Notes: generated by a model not told the origin, from the sequence alone. 64,000 nucleotides of DNA from Bacteroidota bacterium (GCA_027482225.1 JAIXWD010000023.1:1-64000), one strand, 5' to 3'. Counted from the first letter of the stretch, positions 9,213 to 20,147 are shown. Made by a program: numbers and translations.

Positions 9213-10367
9213 CTAAACCAACGATGCCGCCACTTTTCGTGTCTCAGCATCTGTTTCTATATAATCTTGTAAACTGGGCTTTTGAATAAAATTTACTTTT
9301 TGCATGCATTTTTCATTTAGTTCAGCGATTTGTAAAAACTTAATCTTATCCTTTAAAAAAGCCTCTACGGCAATTTCGTTAGCCGCATTTAAAATACAAG
9401 CCATATTGCCGCCATTGTTCATCGCCTGGTAAGCTAAAGCTAAATTGCGGAAAGTATCTTTATCTGGTTCCTCAAATGTTAACATATTCACTTCTTTAAA
9501 ACTCATTCGTTTAAAATTAGTATTTACACGCTCTGGATAAAAGAAGGCATAATGAATTGGGAGTTTCATATCTGGTAATCCCATTTGAGCCTTAATGCTA
9601 CCGTCATTAAATTCTACCATACTATGAATAATGCTTTGAGGATGAACAACAGCTTCTATTTGCGAGCCATTTAATCCAAATAACCATTTAGCTTCAATTA
9701 CTTCCAGGCCTTTGTTCATTAATGTGGCTGAGTCGATGGTGATTTTTGCCCCCATATTCCAATTGGGGTGTTTAAGCGCTTGGGCTTTAGTTACCTCTGC
9801 TAAATCGCTCCGCTTTTTTCCACGAAAAGGGCCACCGCTTGCCGTTAAAATAATTTTATCAATGGTATTTAAATCTTCACCTACTAAACACTGAAAAATA
9901 GCTGAATGTTCAGAATCAACAGGGATTAAACTAACCCTATTTTCTTGACACATTTCAGTTATTAATTCACCAGCTACAACTAAGGTTTCTTTATTGGCTA
10001 ATGCAATTCTTTTTTTATTTTGAATAGCTTTGATGGTGGGAAGTAATCCACTGTAACCAACCATTGCTGTTAGCACGGTATCAGCTGATGTTATTTCCAT
10101 CACATCTGCAATAGATTTATTGCCAGCAAATACTTTTATATCATCATTTGCCAATGCCTCTTTAACCTGCAAGTATTTGTTTTCGTCAGCAATTACTACG
10201 TGATTTGGATTGAATTCTTTGGCTTGAGCTATCAATAGATCTGCATTGCTATTTGCCGTTAATACTTCAATTTGAATACGGTCTTTTTGTTCGCGAGCTA
10301 TTTCTAATGCCTGTGTTCCAATTGAACCAGTACTACCTAAAATAGCTATTTTTTTTATTTCGTTCAT
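9213..10367 (-). CDS. dxr: 1-deoxy-D-xylulose 5-phosphate reductoisomerase
   Basis: Makes 2-C-methyl-D-erythritol 4-phosphate with NADPH, the first committed step of the MEP isoprenoid pathway. NADPH-binding 'ILGSTGSIG' is at the N-terminus. Catalytic segments 'NKETLVVAGELI', 'PVDSEHSAIFQ' and 'TIDSATLMNKGLEVIEA' are present. I use the ATG that gives 'MNEIKKIAILG' (384 residues); an upstream in-frame start would add 14 residues and overlap the GH3 gene by 35 nt. With this start the gap to GH3 is 7 nt, so the two are one operon. The region before the start is A-rich, as usual in Bacteroidota. Confidence 0.95.
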   Translation of the reverse strand: MNEIKKIAILGSTGSIGTQALEIAREQKDRIQIEVLTANSNADLLIAQAKEFNPNHVVIADENKYLQVKEALANDDIKVFAGNKSIADVMEITSADTVLTAMVGYSGLLPTIKAIQNKKRIALANKETLVVAGELITEMCQENRVSLIPVDSEHSAIFQCLVGEDLNTIDKIILTASGGPFRGKKRSDLAEVTKAQALKHPNWNMGAKITIDSATLMNKGLEVIEAKWLFGLNGSQIEAVVHPQSIIHSMVEFNDGSIKAQMGLPDMKLPIHYAFFYPERVNTNFKRMSFKEVNMLTFEEPDKDTFRNLALAYQAMNNGGNMACILNAANEIAVEAFLKDKIKFLQIAELNEKCMQKVNFIQKPSLQDYIETDAETRKVAASLV

Positions 10368-10374
10368 CTTTTTT

Positions 10375-11865
10375 TTATGAGGAAAGTTTATCTGCAATTT
10401 TTCTATCATTGCTAAGGCGTGGTACTTTATTTTGCCCGCCTAATTTACCTTCACTTTTCATGTAATTGATAAATGCATTATGGGGTAATGGCTTAATTAC
10501 TAAAGGTTTTAAAATATTGCCATTAATCAAGTCTTTATAGTAAATGTTTTTTTGTTGCAATGCCTCATCTACTTCAAGTGCAAATTGTTCCATATTTTCA
10601 GGTTTTTTACCGAACTCAACAAACCATTCGTGGTAAGGTAATCCACCTTCCTTGGGGTTTACATTAGGGGCCACTGTAAATTCAACTACTTCAACTTGGT
10701 GTTTTTTTGCAATGCCCATTAATGCATATTCTACTTCCTCTCCAATAACATGCTCTCCAAATGCCGAAATAAAATGTTTAATACGACCTGTTACCAAAAT
10801 ACGGTAAGGGTTTTTAGAGGTAAACTTAATTGTATCTCCAATATTATAGCCAAATAATCCGGCATTGGTGTTAAGTATGATGGCATAGTTTTTATTCAAT
10901 TCTACATCTTTTAAACTAATACGTGTTGGATTTTCATTATAAAACTCATCACTTGGAATAAACTCATAAAACATTCCATTATTAGTTAGCAATAGCAATT
11001 CTTTTTCCTTTTGTGAGTCTTGATAAGCGATAAATCCTTCACTTGCTGGGTATGTTTCTATGGTGTCAATTTTTTTACCAATACTTTCTTCGATTTTTGC
11101 TCGATAAGGTTCGAAGTTAACACCACCATATACAAACAAATTAAAGTTGGGAAATAAATCTTTCATTTTTTTTCCACCACTGCGTTTACTTAATTTATCA
11201 AAATACATTTGTACCCAAGGCGGAATTCCGCTTATTAAAGTCATGTTTTGATTCATTGTTTCATCAACTACTGCATCTACTTTTGTTTCCCAATCTTCTA
11301 TACAGTTTGTTGGGTATGATGGCATTTGATTTTTACGCAAATAATTTGGTACATGGTGATTTACAATGCCGCTCAATCGACCTGTGTATACTCCATTTTT
11401 ATTTTCTAAGGTTGGACTACCAGATAAGAAAATTAGTTTACCATCAATAAAATTTGATTTGCCTGTTTCTACAATATAACATAACAATGCATTACGTGCC
11501 GAATTTATATGATATTGTATAGATTCCTTTGAAATGGGAATATATTTTACACCCGAAGTTGTTCCACTTGTTTTGGCTAAATACAACGGTTTTCCTGGCC
11601 ACAATACATTTTTTTCACCTGCTACCATGCTATCAAAGTATGGTTTTAAACCTTCGTAGTCTTTAATAGGAACAGCATTTTTATATTCTTCGTATGATTT
11701 TATTTTAGCAAATTGGTGGTCTATACCAAACTTAGTTTGAGCGGCAGTAGTAATTAATTTAAAAAAGATTTGTTCTTGTGTTTTGAGCGCATTTGCAGCA
11801 TCTTTTTTTACTTTAATTACAATATATTTTGCAAATAGTTTTGCAATAGTTGATTTGATTCCCAT
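10375..11865 (-). CDS. GH3-family adenylate-forming protein
   Basis: Protein of 496 residues of the GH3 auxin-responsive promoter family. It has the adenylate-forming P-loop like motif 'AKTSGTTSGVKYIPIS' (about residue 95), 'YPASEGFIAYQ' and a C-terminal 'GHIKHFISAFGEHV'-type segment (here 'TGRIKHFISAFGEHVI') that contacts the acyl adenylate. Plant GH3 enzymes join amino acids to acyl acids such as auxin; bacterial members are mostly uncharacterised, so the substrate is unknown. It is first in the GH3-dxr unit. About 155 nt upstream, containing the MuiA terminator, separate it from the previous gene. Confidence 0.85.
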   Translation of the reverse strand: MGIKSTIAKLFAKYIVIKVKKDAANALKTQEQIFFKLITTAAQTKFGIDHQFAKIKSYEEYKNAVPIKDYEGLKPYFDSMVAGEKNVLWPGKPLYLAKTSGTTSGVKYIPISKESIQYHINSARNALLCYIVETGKSNFIDGKLIFLSGSPTLENKNGVYTGRLSGIVNHHVPNYLRKNQMPSYPTNCIEDWETKVDAVVDETMNQNMTLISGIPPWVQMYFDKLSKRSGGKKMKDLFPNFNLFVYGGVNFEPYRAKIEESIGKKIDTIETYPASEGFIAYQDSQKEKELLLLTNNGMFYEFIPSDEFYNENPTRISLKDVELNKNYAIILNTNAGLFGYNIGDTIKFTSKNPYRILVTGRIKHFISAFGEHVIGEEVEYALMGIAKKHQVEVVEFTVAPNVNPKEGGLPYHEWFVEFGKKPENMEQFALEVDEALQQKNIYYKDLINGNILKPLVIKPLPHNAFINYMKSEGKLGGQNKVPRLSNDRKIADKLSS

Positions 11866-11995
11866 GTTAAATTATGTAATGTGGTAAACGTATTTTATGA
11901 ATGATAATAAGTTAAGCTGATATTTTATAAAATACATTACTTTACAATATATCAAATTTAGTTACCAATCCGATTTAACGTTACACATCAATATA

Positions 11996-12017
11996 AAAAT
12001 ACAGGCCTATGTATTTT
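11996..12017 (-). terminator. Terminator of the carboxylase-MuiA unit
   Basis: Inverted repeat AAAATACA/TGTATTTT with a 6-nt GC-rich loop, four bases past the stop of the MuiA-like gene. On the minus strand it ends in five T. The stem is AT-rich, so strength is uncertain. Confidence 0.5.
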
Positions 12018-12021
12018 ATCA

Positions 12022-13701
12022 TTAATAGTTAGATATGATTTTTTCTTTAGGATACTTTACTTCAAAACTGAATTTTAAAGTATGTGACTTTTCACCATCA
12101 ATCGTAACTATCCATTTTAATTTTCCAGTCGTTTCATCATACTCAGCCCCTCCATTATTTAATAGGGCTATTTCAATTTCTTTGTCGGTACTAATGGGGA
12201 TTTGATCTTCAACTACTATGGTTATTATTTCCTTTCGCGTATTACGAATACTAATTTCCCAAGTATTTAACTCCTTTTTACTTCCACCAGAAAAAGATTT
12301 ACTGCTAAAGTCTTTTAATAAATTTCTTTGCACTTGTATGCGTTTATCTTTCCCTAACGATATTAACAGCGAGTCGTTTGAAGTACCGTTAATAAAGGTT
12401 TTTCCGGTATACGTACCATCAAAATAAACATTGGCTTCGCCACTAATTTGGTTTACCAAATCGTTGCCCGAAACTTTAGCTGTTACATAAGCAGTTTTAT
12501 CTAATTTAGGAACCGTTCCGTATGCATAATTTGCCTCTAAATTACTTGTGGTTAAATCTACTTGGTGCGGGTTGTTATCGCTTGGTATGGTGTAGGCCGA
12601 GGTGACATTAAACTCTGTATTTATTTCTGTTTGAACTGTATTTGAAATACCGCTCGAAAAATCAACTTCGGCATCACTTGCTGCTTCCCCTTGTGCCCTA
12701 ATTCCATCTTGATAATAAGCAGATTCCTCAGCTCTTGAGCCTCTAATATTTGGTGCGCTTGATTTTTGCTTATTTATAGTATATACCTTTGGCATCTGAT
12801 AACCCAAATATGTTGGAATTAATTCTGGTTTACTTCCGTTTTCGGTTGGATTAGCAGTACTTAATTTTAATATTACATTTTTCCAATCTTCACCGGTACG
12901 CTGAGTAATGTTTGCTTTACTTACTAATTGTAGTTGGCTTTTAGTGTCTTTAACTCTGATATCGTAAAATGGGACCCAACTAGTATTACCAACTAAGTAA
13001 CTCCATTCAATTTTAGTATTGTTAACAGCACTCAATGTTTTAACGGTAATTACTATTTCTAATGTGTTGTTGATGTTTTTTAAATACAAATTTAATTGCG
13101 ATTGGAATTTGTTTTTAATCACATTAAGCTTTGCAATTGTGGCATCAAGTTTTAACAATTCTTCACCAATTTCTTGAGAACGTTTTCTAAATAATACCAA
13201 AGCATCTTCTAGGTCTTCAACTTTAACACCTGAGTTTTCGCCACCAATGTGTTTGTTTGCCATTATTACTTCTTTTTCTGTATTTAATGCCTCTTTGCGA
13301 ATATTAATGAGTGCAAGTTGGTTTTCTAACGTTGCTATGGTGTCTTCAAATTCAATCACAAATTGAGGTTTATCGTTATTTGCTAAATAGTTATTTCTGT
13401 GAGATACTGAGAGTAAATTTACATTACCTTCTGTTTTAACTTGAATACTTTTGATGTTTATGTATGGCGAAACGCGATCAAAAACAATATCAGTAGTACC
13501 TGCTTCCAGGTTTGTTTTAGCTAAACGTGTAACTTGTGCTTGATTTAAAAACACTGTAACATGAGTAATACTTGATGGTAAACGCAATTCTGATTCCGCA
13601 GCCCAAATAACCGATGAAGCAAGAAAGCTTATAGTTGAAAATACAAATATTTTAAACCCGAAAATAATTGAACGGATTTTATTATAAGGGAATGTTTCCA
13701 T
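12022..13701 (-). CDS. MuiA-like DUF4139 protein
   Basis: Exported protein of 559 residues. A signal peptide ends near 'VIWAAES'. The N-terminal domain '[24 protein letters not shown]' is DUF4140, a helical coiled section follows (about 120-210), and DUF4139 runs to the end. Relatives are annotated as mucoidy inhibitor MuiA; biochemical function is unknown. An insert at residues 319-338 ([17 protein letters not shown]) looks like a TonB-receptor plug motif. The start overlaps the carboxyltransferase gene by 20 nt, so translation is probably coupled. Confidence 0.85.
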   Translation of the reverse strand: METFPYNKIRSIIFGFKIFVFSTISFLASSVIWAAESELRLPSSITHVTVFLNQAQVTRLAKTNLEAGTTDIVFDRVSPYINIKSIQVKTEGNVNLLSVSHRNNYLANNDKPQFVIEFEDTIATLENQLALINIRKEALNTEKEVIMANKHIGGENSGVKVEDLEDALVLFRKRSQEIGEELLKLDATIAKLNVIKNKFQSQLNLYLKNINNTLEIVITVKTLSAVNNTKIEWSYLVGNTSWVPFYDIRVKDTKSQLQLVSKANITQRTGEDWKNVILKLSTANPTENGSKPELIPTYLGYQMPKVYTINKQKSSAPNIRGSRAEESAYYQDGIRAQGEAASDAEVDFSSGISNTVQTEINTEFNVTSAYTIPSDNNPHQVDLTTSNLEANYAYGTVPKLDKTAYVTAKVSGNDLVNQISGEANVYFDGTYTGKTFINGTSNDSLLISLGKDKRIQVQRNLLKDFSSKSFSGGSKKELNTWEISIRNTRKEIITIVVEDQIPISTDKEIEIALLNNGGAEYDETTGKLKWIVTIDGEKSHTLKFSFEVKYPKEKIISNY

Positions 13702-15250
13702 GTTTTTTTCTTGGTAAGTTAGCTACTTTATTTTCAAGCATTTTAAATGCTTTTATCAGCTTTAAACGTGTTTCTTCAGGGAATATTACTTCATCAATAA
13801 ATCCACGTTCAGCTGCACGATAAGGATTAGCAAAAATATCACCGTATTCTTTTTCTTTCTTCGCCAATTCAGCTGCTGAATCTGCAGCCGCATCAATCTC
13901 TTTTTTGAAAATTATTTCAGCAGCGCCTTTAGCACCCATTACGGCAATTTCTGCTGTTGGCCAAGCAAAGTTCATATCGCAACCAATGTGTTTGCTGTTC
14001 ATCACATCATATGCTCCACCATATGCTTTTCTTGTTATAACAGTTACTCGAGGTACGGTTGCTTCACAAAATGCATAAAGCAATTTAGCACCGTTGGTAA
14101 TAATTGCGTTCCATTCTTGGTCTGTGCCCGGTAAAAAACCTGGTACATCTTCAAATACTAATAGAGGAATATTAAATGAATCGCAGAAACGAACAAAACG
14201 TGCACCTTTTTGTGAGGCATGAATATCTAAACAACCAGCCAATTGCGATGGTTGATTTCCAACAATGCCAATGCTTCTGCCGCCTAAACGTGCAAAACCC
14301 ACTACAATATTTTCTGCATAATTCTTATGTACCTCGTAAAACGAACCTTCATCAGCAATTTGTTCAATTACCTCACGCATGTCGTATGGCTGATTTGGAT
14401 TTTCAGGGATTATATTTTTTAAAACTTCTCTAATTTCATTTGATTGATTATAGGCTAGGTTAGGAGTCCTTTCCTCGCAATTACTTGGAATATAACTTAA
14501 TAGTTTTCTCAGTTGGTTAAGGCAATCAATTTCATTGGCAGCAGTAAAATGTGCTACACCACTTTTACTTGAATGCAAAGAGGCTCCACCTAATTCTTCT
14601 GAAGTTACTTCTTCGTGAGTTACAGTTTTTACTACATTTGGTCCTGTAACAAACATATATGACGTGTTTTCAACCATCATAATAAAATCGGTAATTGCAG
14701 GACTATAAACAGCACCACCTGCGCACGGACCCATTATGGCAGATATCTGAGGAATTACACCACTTGCCATGGTATTGCGATAAAAAATATCGGCATAACC
14801 ACCAAGTGAAACTACACCTTCTTGTATACGTGCTCCTCCCGAATCATTTAACCCAATTAGTGGCGCTCCTGCTTTCATGGCCATATCCATTAATTTGCAA
14901 ATTTTTTCAGCATGTGTTTCACTTAACGAGCCACCAAAAACTGTAAAATCTTGGGAGAAAACATACACTAATCTACCATCAATAGTTCCATATCCAGTGA
15001 CAACTCCATCGCCCAAGAACTGTTGTTTTTCCATGCCAAAGTCTTTGCTTCGGTGTGCTACAAAAGCGCCAATCTCTTCAAAGCTGCCTTCATCCAATAA
15101 AAAATGTAAACGTTCACGTGCGGTAAGTTTTCCTTTTTTATGCTGAGAATCTATGCGTGCTTGACCTCCACCTAATTGTGCTTCATCGCGTTTTTGTTGT
15201 AATAAATCTCTTTTATTCATGGCGTTAGCTTGGATTGATGTATTGCTCAT
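13682..15250 (-). CDS. Acyl-CoA carboxylase carboxyltransferase subunit (propionyl-CoA type)
   Basis: Protein of 522 residues, the beta subunit type that moves carboxyl from carboxybiotin to acyl-CoA. Visible are '[19 protein letters not shown]', the acyl-CoA oxyanion region '[19 protein letters not shown]', and '[12 protein letters not shown]' with its Gly-rich loop, plus '[14 protein letters not shown]' in the second crotonase-like half. Substrate (propionyl-, methylmalonyl- or acetyl-CoA) cannot be told by eye. The biotin carboxylase gene lies some 33 kb away and no biotin carrier protein is seen in the window. It overlaps the MuiA-like gene. Confidence 0.9.
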   Translation of the reverse strand: MSNTSIQANAMNKRDLLQQKRDEAQLGGGQARIDSQHKKGKLTARERLHFLLDEGSFEEIGAFVAHRSKDFGMEKQQFLGDGVVTGYGTIDGRLVYVFSQDFTVFGGSLSETHAEKICKLMDMAMKAGAPLIGLNDSGGARIQEGVVSLGGYADIFYRNTMASGVIPQISAIMGPCAGGAVYSPAITDFIMMVENTSYMFVTGPNVVKTVTHEEVTSEELGGASLHSSKSGVAHFTAANEIDCLNQLRKLLSYIPSNCEERTPNLAYNQSNEIREVLKNIIPENPNQPYDMREVIEQIADEGSFYEVHKNYAENIVVGFARLGGRSIGIVGNQPSQLAGCLDIHASQKGARFVRFCDSFNIPLLVFEDVPGFLPGTDQEWNAIITNGAKLLYAFCEATVPRVTVITRKAYGGAYDVMNSKHIGCDMNFAWPTAEIAVMGAKGAAEIIFKKEIDAAADSAAELAKKEKEYGDIFANPYRAAERGFIDEVIFPEETRLKLIKAFKMLENKVANLPRKKHGNIPL

Positions 15251-15318
15251 ATTAATTTGTTATCGATGTTCGGGTAAATGCAATAATAGTTATTTACGCT
15301 TTGATTTTTATGGTTTGA

Positions 15319-18300
15319 TTAACTCAATAGCTCAATAATTTCATCCACATTAATCGTTTTAATAAAACTTTCTTCGTTTGTTATAATACTGTTGGCCAAT
15401 TCTTTTTTCTTTTGTTGTAAAGCAAGTATTTTTTCCTCAACAGTATCCTTAGTAATAAACTTGTAAGTAAATACGGTTTTGGTCTGACCAATTCGGTGTG
15501 AGCGGTCAATGGCCTGTTGCTCCACTGCAGGGTTCCACCATGGGTCGATGATAAAAACGTAATCTGCCTGGGTTAAATTTAAACCTACACCACCTGCTTT
15601 AAGAGATATTAAAAAGTAATTGATGTTTTCATCGGTTTGGAACTTTTGTACGGCTTGTTGTCGTTGTTCGTTGCTCATGCTACCATCTAAGTAACAATAG
15701 TTCCAACCTTTGCTATCAAAATGTTGCTTATAAATATCAAGTTGCTTTACAAATTGAGAGAAAATTAATACCTTATGTCCTTCTTGTTGGGCTGTTTCAG
15801 CCCTGGCAATTAATTCATCAAACTTACCTGATTGTCCGCTGTAATCTGCATTGGTAAGTATGGGGTGATTGGCAATTTGGCGGAGTTTGGTTAAACCTTG
15901 TAAAATCGCAAACTGCGATTTGTTTAATCCTAACTCTTTTATCGATTTTAAAATTTCGTTTCTATAATGAGATTTTACAGTTTCATATGCCTCGGCTTGT
16001 TCTTCTGTCATGTTACTATAAACCACCTGTTCAATTTTTTCAGGAAGTTCTGTTGCAACCTGATCTTTGGTTCTACGTAAAACAAAAGGTTTAATAATGG
16101 CTTTAAGTTGTTGTAATTTATGTACGTCTTTGCCACGCTCAATAGGTGTTACAAAACGTTCGGTAAAACTTTGTAGACTACCTAATAATCCTGGGTTTAT
16201 AAAAGCTAACTGACTCCATAATTCGGATACACTGTTTTCTATAGGTGTTCCAGTTAGTACTAATTTATTTGATCCTTTAAGTTGTTTAACAGCCCTTGAT
16301 GATTGTGATTGAGGATTTTTTATGGATTGGCTTTCATCTAAAATGATATAGTTAAACGAAAAACTTTTAAGTAAATCGATATCAACACGAACTGTACCAT
16401 AAGTAGAAATAACCAAATCGTAAGCCAAAAAAGTTTGTGGATTTTTTTCACGATTTATTCCAGTATAAATCAAAATGCGGAGGTTTGGAGTAAATTTTCT
16501 GGCTTCGTTATACCAATTGTAAACTAATGAGTTTGGTACTATAATTAATGAAGTTTTGATGAACGTGTGCAAACTTTCATCTAAAGTTGCAGATACCTTT
16601 GCGATTTCTATGTGTGCTGTAGTTTTAACTTGTGTTTCAATACCACCAAATAAGTTTAACTGAGGTTCTTGTTTTTCTGATTGTTTAACAATCGTAATTG
16701 GTTCAATAACGTTATGGACTGATTGTTTTGTAAAAGCATATAGTTCTTTTTCTTTTTGTAATAATGCCAATGTTTGAATGGTTTTACCCAATCCCATGTC
16801 ATCTGCTAAGCAACCTCCAAATTTGTTTTGTTTTAAAAAATAAAACCAGTTAAATCCAGCTTTCTGGTAAGGTCTTAATGTGCCAATAAAATCTATAGGC
16901 ATATCAATATCTCTTACCTGTCCATAGGTTTTCATTTTTTCAAGCTTATCGCTTAAACGCAAATACTTCCCGCCATTTTGATTTAACTCTTCTATTAAAC
17001 CAACATGCTGTTTTTCTAGTATTATTTCATCTTCGCTGGTACTAAAAGCAAGCATACCTCCTAGGTTACCAAACCACTCGTTGGGTATGATGGCTATTTG
17101 TGCGTTGGGTAGTATAAACTCACGTTTGCCTTTTAGGATGTATTCCTTTAGTGCCATAAAACTAAAAGTATAATCACCAAACTGAACAACTGCTTTTACA
17201 TCAAACCAATCACGCTGCTCGGTAACTTCAAGTTTAATATGTCTATGACCAATAAAATATTTATTAAAATCGGTGCCTTGTTCAACTAAAATATTTTGTT
17301 GTCGAAGTGTTTCTGTATTTTCATTTAACCATTCAAGAAATTCGTATTTGTTGGTTGTTTCAAGTTTTATTAACTCATGTGTATCAATTTGTGGTGATGC
17401 AGTATTTAAACTAAAGTAAGGTCCGTTTAATTGTTTTAATCCTAATTCTTCTATTTGTTTTTTCTGCTCTTCTTCCCAATTCTTATTACGTTTAAACCTA
17501 ATAAAAGCATAATTATCCCCATGTTTTTCTACTACTACACTAATTACTTGTTTTGTTCCGTATTCAAAGTTTGAAGCACCATAATTAAAAGTAAGTTTAA
17601 GTGACAGTTGCTCGCCTTCATACATTTGTACTTTTAAAACAGTGTGTGCTGCAACTGGTTTGGTTAAAATCTCTAGCCCTTCTGCATATACATCATACTT
17701 TTCAACCAATTGTGTTACAAATTTATTGAAGTAAGTTTCTTCTGCACTTTTAGCAATTTGAATAAATCGTTTGTTTAAAAATGGTTGAAGTTTTTTGCCA
17801 TCCACATCTTTTGCAAAATCAAAAAGTTTGTCGTTTAAAAGCATCCATGCTGGAGTGTTACAAATGATGTTTGCCCCTTTAAACATAAATTCAACACGCT
17901 GGCCTCCATACTTAATTGTTGGGAAGTAGCGTGTGCCTTCTTGATCTCTTCTGAAGTGGAATAATACAGTTGCTTTTTCACTAGAGACAGAAATTTTTAG
18001 TGAGGTAGGATTGTTGTCGTTACCCATTTTAAAAATGGTTTTACCTCGTAATGCATTCAAAACAATATTCATTCTTTCGTCAATAAATGATCGTATGGCA
18101 TTCATTAAGAAATCATCTTTTTTGTTGCGTTCAAAAAACTCAGAGGTACGCATTTTCTTTTTCCCACCTACATAAAACTTCTTAACTAAATAGTCATCAT
18201 CCAATTCATCCAATATTTTAATTAGACTATGGTCGGAGTCGGCAATTTTTTTGGAAAAGTACTCAGATGTTTTGGCGAATACACGTTGGTGTGTTAGTGT

Positions 18301-18396
18301 AAAATTACCTAACGAATTTATCTGCACCACATGAGGTTCAAGTACAAACCCTATGTGAGGGTGGTTTACAAGAGTGTAAACCAAATCGAATGGCAT
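15319..18396 (-). CDS. SNF2-family DEAD/DEAH-box helicase
   Basis: Protein of 1025 residues. The N-terminal half (about 1-490) is a long uncharacterised region. The SNF2 ATPase follows: Walker A 'DDMGLGKTIQTLALL' with Lys538, motif II 'LDESQSIKNP', motif III 'LTGTPIENS', then the helicase C domain with 'SLKAGGVGLNLTQADYV' and 'DRSHRIGQTKTVFTYKFI'. Such proteins move along DNA and remodel DNA-protein complexes; the role in bacteria is poorly known. I chose the ATG giving 'MPFDLVYTLVNHPHIGF'; an upstream TTG would add six residues. It follows dapF by 96 nt. Confidence 0.9.
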   Translation of the reverse strand: MPFDLVYTLVNHPHIGFVLEPHVVQINSLGNFTLTHQRVFAKTSEYFSKKIADSDHSLIKILDELDDDYLVKKFYVGGKKKMRTSEFFERNKKDDFLMNAIRSFIDERMNIVLNALRGKTIFKMGNDNNPTSLKISVSSEKATVLFHFRRDQEGTRYFPTIKYGGQRVEFMFKGANIICNTPAWMLLNDKLFDFAKDVDGKKLQPFLNKRFIQIAKSAEETYFNKFVTQLVEKYDVYAEGLEILTKPVAAHTVLKVQMYEGEQLSLKLTFNYGASNFEYGTKQVISVVVEKHGDNYAFIRFKRNKNWEEEQKKQIEELGLKQLNGPYFSLNTASPQIDTHELIKLETTNKYEFLEWLNENTETLRQQNILVEQGTDFNKYFIGHRHIKLEVTEQRDWFDVKAVVQFGDYTFSFMALKEYILKGKREFILPNAQIAIIPNEWFGNLGGMLAFSTSEDEIILEKQHVGLIEELNQNGGKYLRLSDKLEKMKTYGQVRDIDMPIDFIGTLRPYQKAGFNWFYFLKQNKFGGCLADDMGLGKTIQTLALLQKEKELYAFTKQSVHNVIEPITIVKQSEKQEPQLNLFGGIETQVKTTAHIEIAKVSATLDESLHTFIKTSLIIVPNSLVYNWYNEARKFTPNLRILIYTGINREKNPQTFLAYDLVISTYGTVRVDIDLLKSFSFNYIILDESQSIKNPQSQSSRAVKQLKGSNKLVLTGTPIENSVSELWSQLAFINPGLLGSLQSFTERFVTPIERGKDVHKLQQLKAIIKPFVLRRTKDQVATELPEKIEQVVYSNMTEEQAEAYETVKSHYRNEILKSIKELGLNKSQFAILQGLTKLRQIANHPILTNADYSGQSGKFDELIARAETAQQEGHKVLIFSQFVKQLDIYKQHFDSKGWNYCYLDGSMSNEQRQQAVQKFQTDENINYFLISLKAGGVGLNLTQADYVFIIDPWWNPAVEQQAIDRSHRIGQTKTVFTYKFITKDTVEEKILALQQKKKELANSIITNEESFIKTINVDEIIELLS

Positions 18397-18492
18397 TGTA
18401 TTAACAACTAACAAAGTTTACCCTAAATTAATCTGGCTAAGGTAAGTTAATGCAGTTATTTAACACGCATTTTTTTAATAGATAGTTATCCT

Positions 18493-19305
18493 CTAAATTT
18501 CCACAGTGCCTTTAAAAACGAGTGTTGCGGGGCCTTGTAACCAAACATTATCAAATGTTGAATTATCTACATTGTAATAGAAGGTAACTTTTAACCTGCC
18601 ACCTGGAGTATTTACGTTTGTGGTATGTAAACCGTTAGGAAAATTATTTAATACTGCTGAACTTAATGCTGCAGCGGTTACACCTGTGCCACAACTTAAA
18701 GTTTCATTTTCCACACCACGCTCATAGGTACGCATACTAATTTCGTTTATTCCTATTAGGTTAACAAAATTTACATTTATCCCTTCTTTTGTATACTCTT
18801 GGCTATATCTTATGCTTTTAGCATCTGCAACTATATTTAAAGAGTCTATATTTAGGGCATTAAATTGCACATAATGTGGCGAACCTGTATTCAGTATAAA
18901 GATATTGTTTTCTCGGATTTCAATTTGCTCAACATCTTTCATTTTTAATTTTATCCATACAGCTTTATTGATGTCGCCTTCAGGTTCTACATCGTGTATG
19001 CCATCTATGGCCATAAAAGAATGTTTCCCAAAGGCAATTCCTATGTGTAATGCAAATGCAGCAAGACATCTTCCGCCATTCCCACACATGCTGCTTTCTT
19101 TGCCATCACTATTGTAATATTTCATAAAATAGCTTTGTGAAGCGTGAGGTTGAAGTAGAATTAAGCCATCAGCTCCAATACCAAATTTCCTATCACATAA
19201 ATGGGCTATTAAACCAATGTCATCAATTGGAAATGTCAAGTGTCGATCATCAATCAAAATAAAGTCGTTACCTGTACCTTGATATTTATAAAAGTTAAGC
19301 TGCAT
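18493..19305 (-). CDS. dapF: Diaminopimelate epimerase
   Basis: Interconverts LL- and meso-diaminopimelate for lysine and peptidoglycan synthesis in the cytosol. It has 270 residues. Both catalytic cysteines are present: Cys74 in 'MCGNGGRC' and Cys205 in 'ETLSCGTGVTA'. The N-terminus 'FYKYQGTGNDFILID' is typical. It starts 2 nt after the stop of the anti-sigma-like gene, so the two are cotranscribed. Confidence 0.97.
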   Translation of the reverse strand: MQLNFYKYQGTGNDFILIDDRHLTFPIDDIGLIAHLCDRKFGIGADGLILLQPHASQSYFMKYYNSDGKESSMCGNGGRCLAAFALHIGIAFGKHSFMAIDGIHDVEPEGDINKAVWIKLKMKDVEQIEIRENNIFILNTGSPHYVQFNALNIDSLNIVADAKSIRYSQEYTKEGINVNFVNLIGINEISMRTYERGVENETLSCGTGVTAAALSSAVLNNFPNGLHTTNVNTPGGRLKVTFYYNVDNSTFDNVWLQGPATLVFKGTVEI

Positions 19306-19307
19306 GA

Positions 19308-20147
19308 TTAGTAATTATGTATTTGGTTATCTGCAAGTAAAATAATTTCTCTTTCTGCTTCAATCCATATTAACTCGCCTTCATCCTTTAATAATAAAAG
19401 CTCATAAGGAAGTTTTAATCCTGTTATAATTAAATTATTCCCATCAAACCGATATGTGTTACCAAGTTCAATTGAGTTCCAAAATGAAACGCTAATGGGC
19501 GAACTTTTATGTTTGATATCATATTTATAACTGTTTTTATATACCAATTGTTGAACCTCAGTTGCTAGAAGTGTGCTGTCTAAGTTATTTAAATAAAATG
19601 CAAGTTTTTCTTCGTAGTAACTTCTCTTAATTGGAATTAAAATGGTGTCAAATAATAACTCGTCTAAGGTTTCTTTTTCCGCTATTGAGGAGTCGTTATA
19701 ATTTTTTTTAACATATAAAGTTTTGTTCTCATTGATGGTATTAGTTTGTGTTCTTGTAGAAACGAACTCATTAGTATCTTTAATAATTTTTTTTCCTACA
19801 AAAGGAATATATGATACGAGCCTTTTGATTAGTTTTTTGTCCCTATTAATTTCTTCTTTAAGGGAGCGGTTTTCTTCGTAATAATTGGTTGCAACGGCTA
19901 TTCCAATTATTGTTATTGTTAAGTAAAAGATATTTGCTAATCTACTTCTTTTTGGGCCATTGTCATGCTCAGTTATAAGTTCTTTTAGCAAGTTTTTACG
20001 GTTTGACTTATAATGCTCAAACGCTTGATTTAATTCTATGTCGTTTGCTAGACGTTCTTCCAATTGCGATTTTTCGCTCTCCGTCAATTTATTGCGCAGG
20101 TATCGTTCAAAATAAAATTGGTGTGAATCGTGTGGTGAATTTCCCAT
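19308..20147 (-). CDS. Anti-sigma-factor-like single-pass membrane protein
   Basis: Protein of 279 residues. I use the ATG that gives 'MGNSPHDSHQFYFERYLRNKL'; the longer open frame has no plausible start and would overlap htrA. The N-terminal segment 'FERYLRNKLTESEKSQLEERLA' looks like the sigma-binding helix region of Bacteroidota anti-sigma factors. One membrane helix ('FYLTITIIGIAVATNYY', about 75-92) follows, then a coiled and a beta-rich exported part. No sigma factor gene is adjacent, so the function is inference. It is divergent from htrA with 137 nt between starts and leads into dapF. Confidence 0.55.
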   Translation of the reverse strand: MGNSPHDSHQFYFERYLRNKLTESEKSQLEERLANDIELNQAFEHYKSNRKNLLKELITEHDNGPKRSRLANIFYLTITIIGIAVATNYYEENRSLKEEINRDKKLIKRLVSYIPFVGKKIIKDTNEFVSTRTQTNTINENKTLYVKKNYNDSSIAEKETLDELLFDTILIPIKRSYYEEKLAFYLNNLDSTLLATEVQQLVYKNSYKYDIKHKSSPISVSFWNSIELGNTYRFDGNNLIITGLKLPYELLLLKDEGELIWIEAEREIILLADNQIHNY

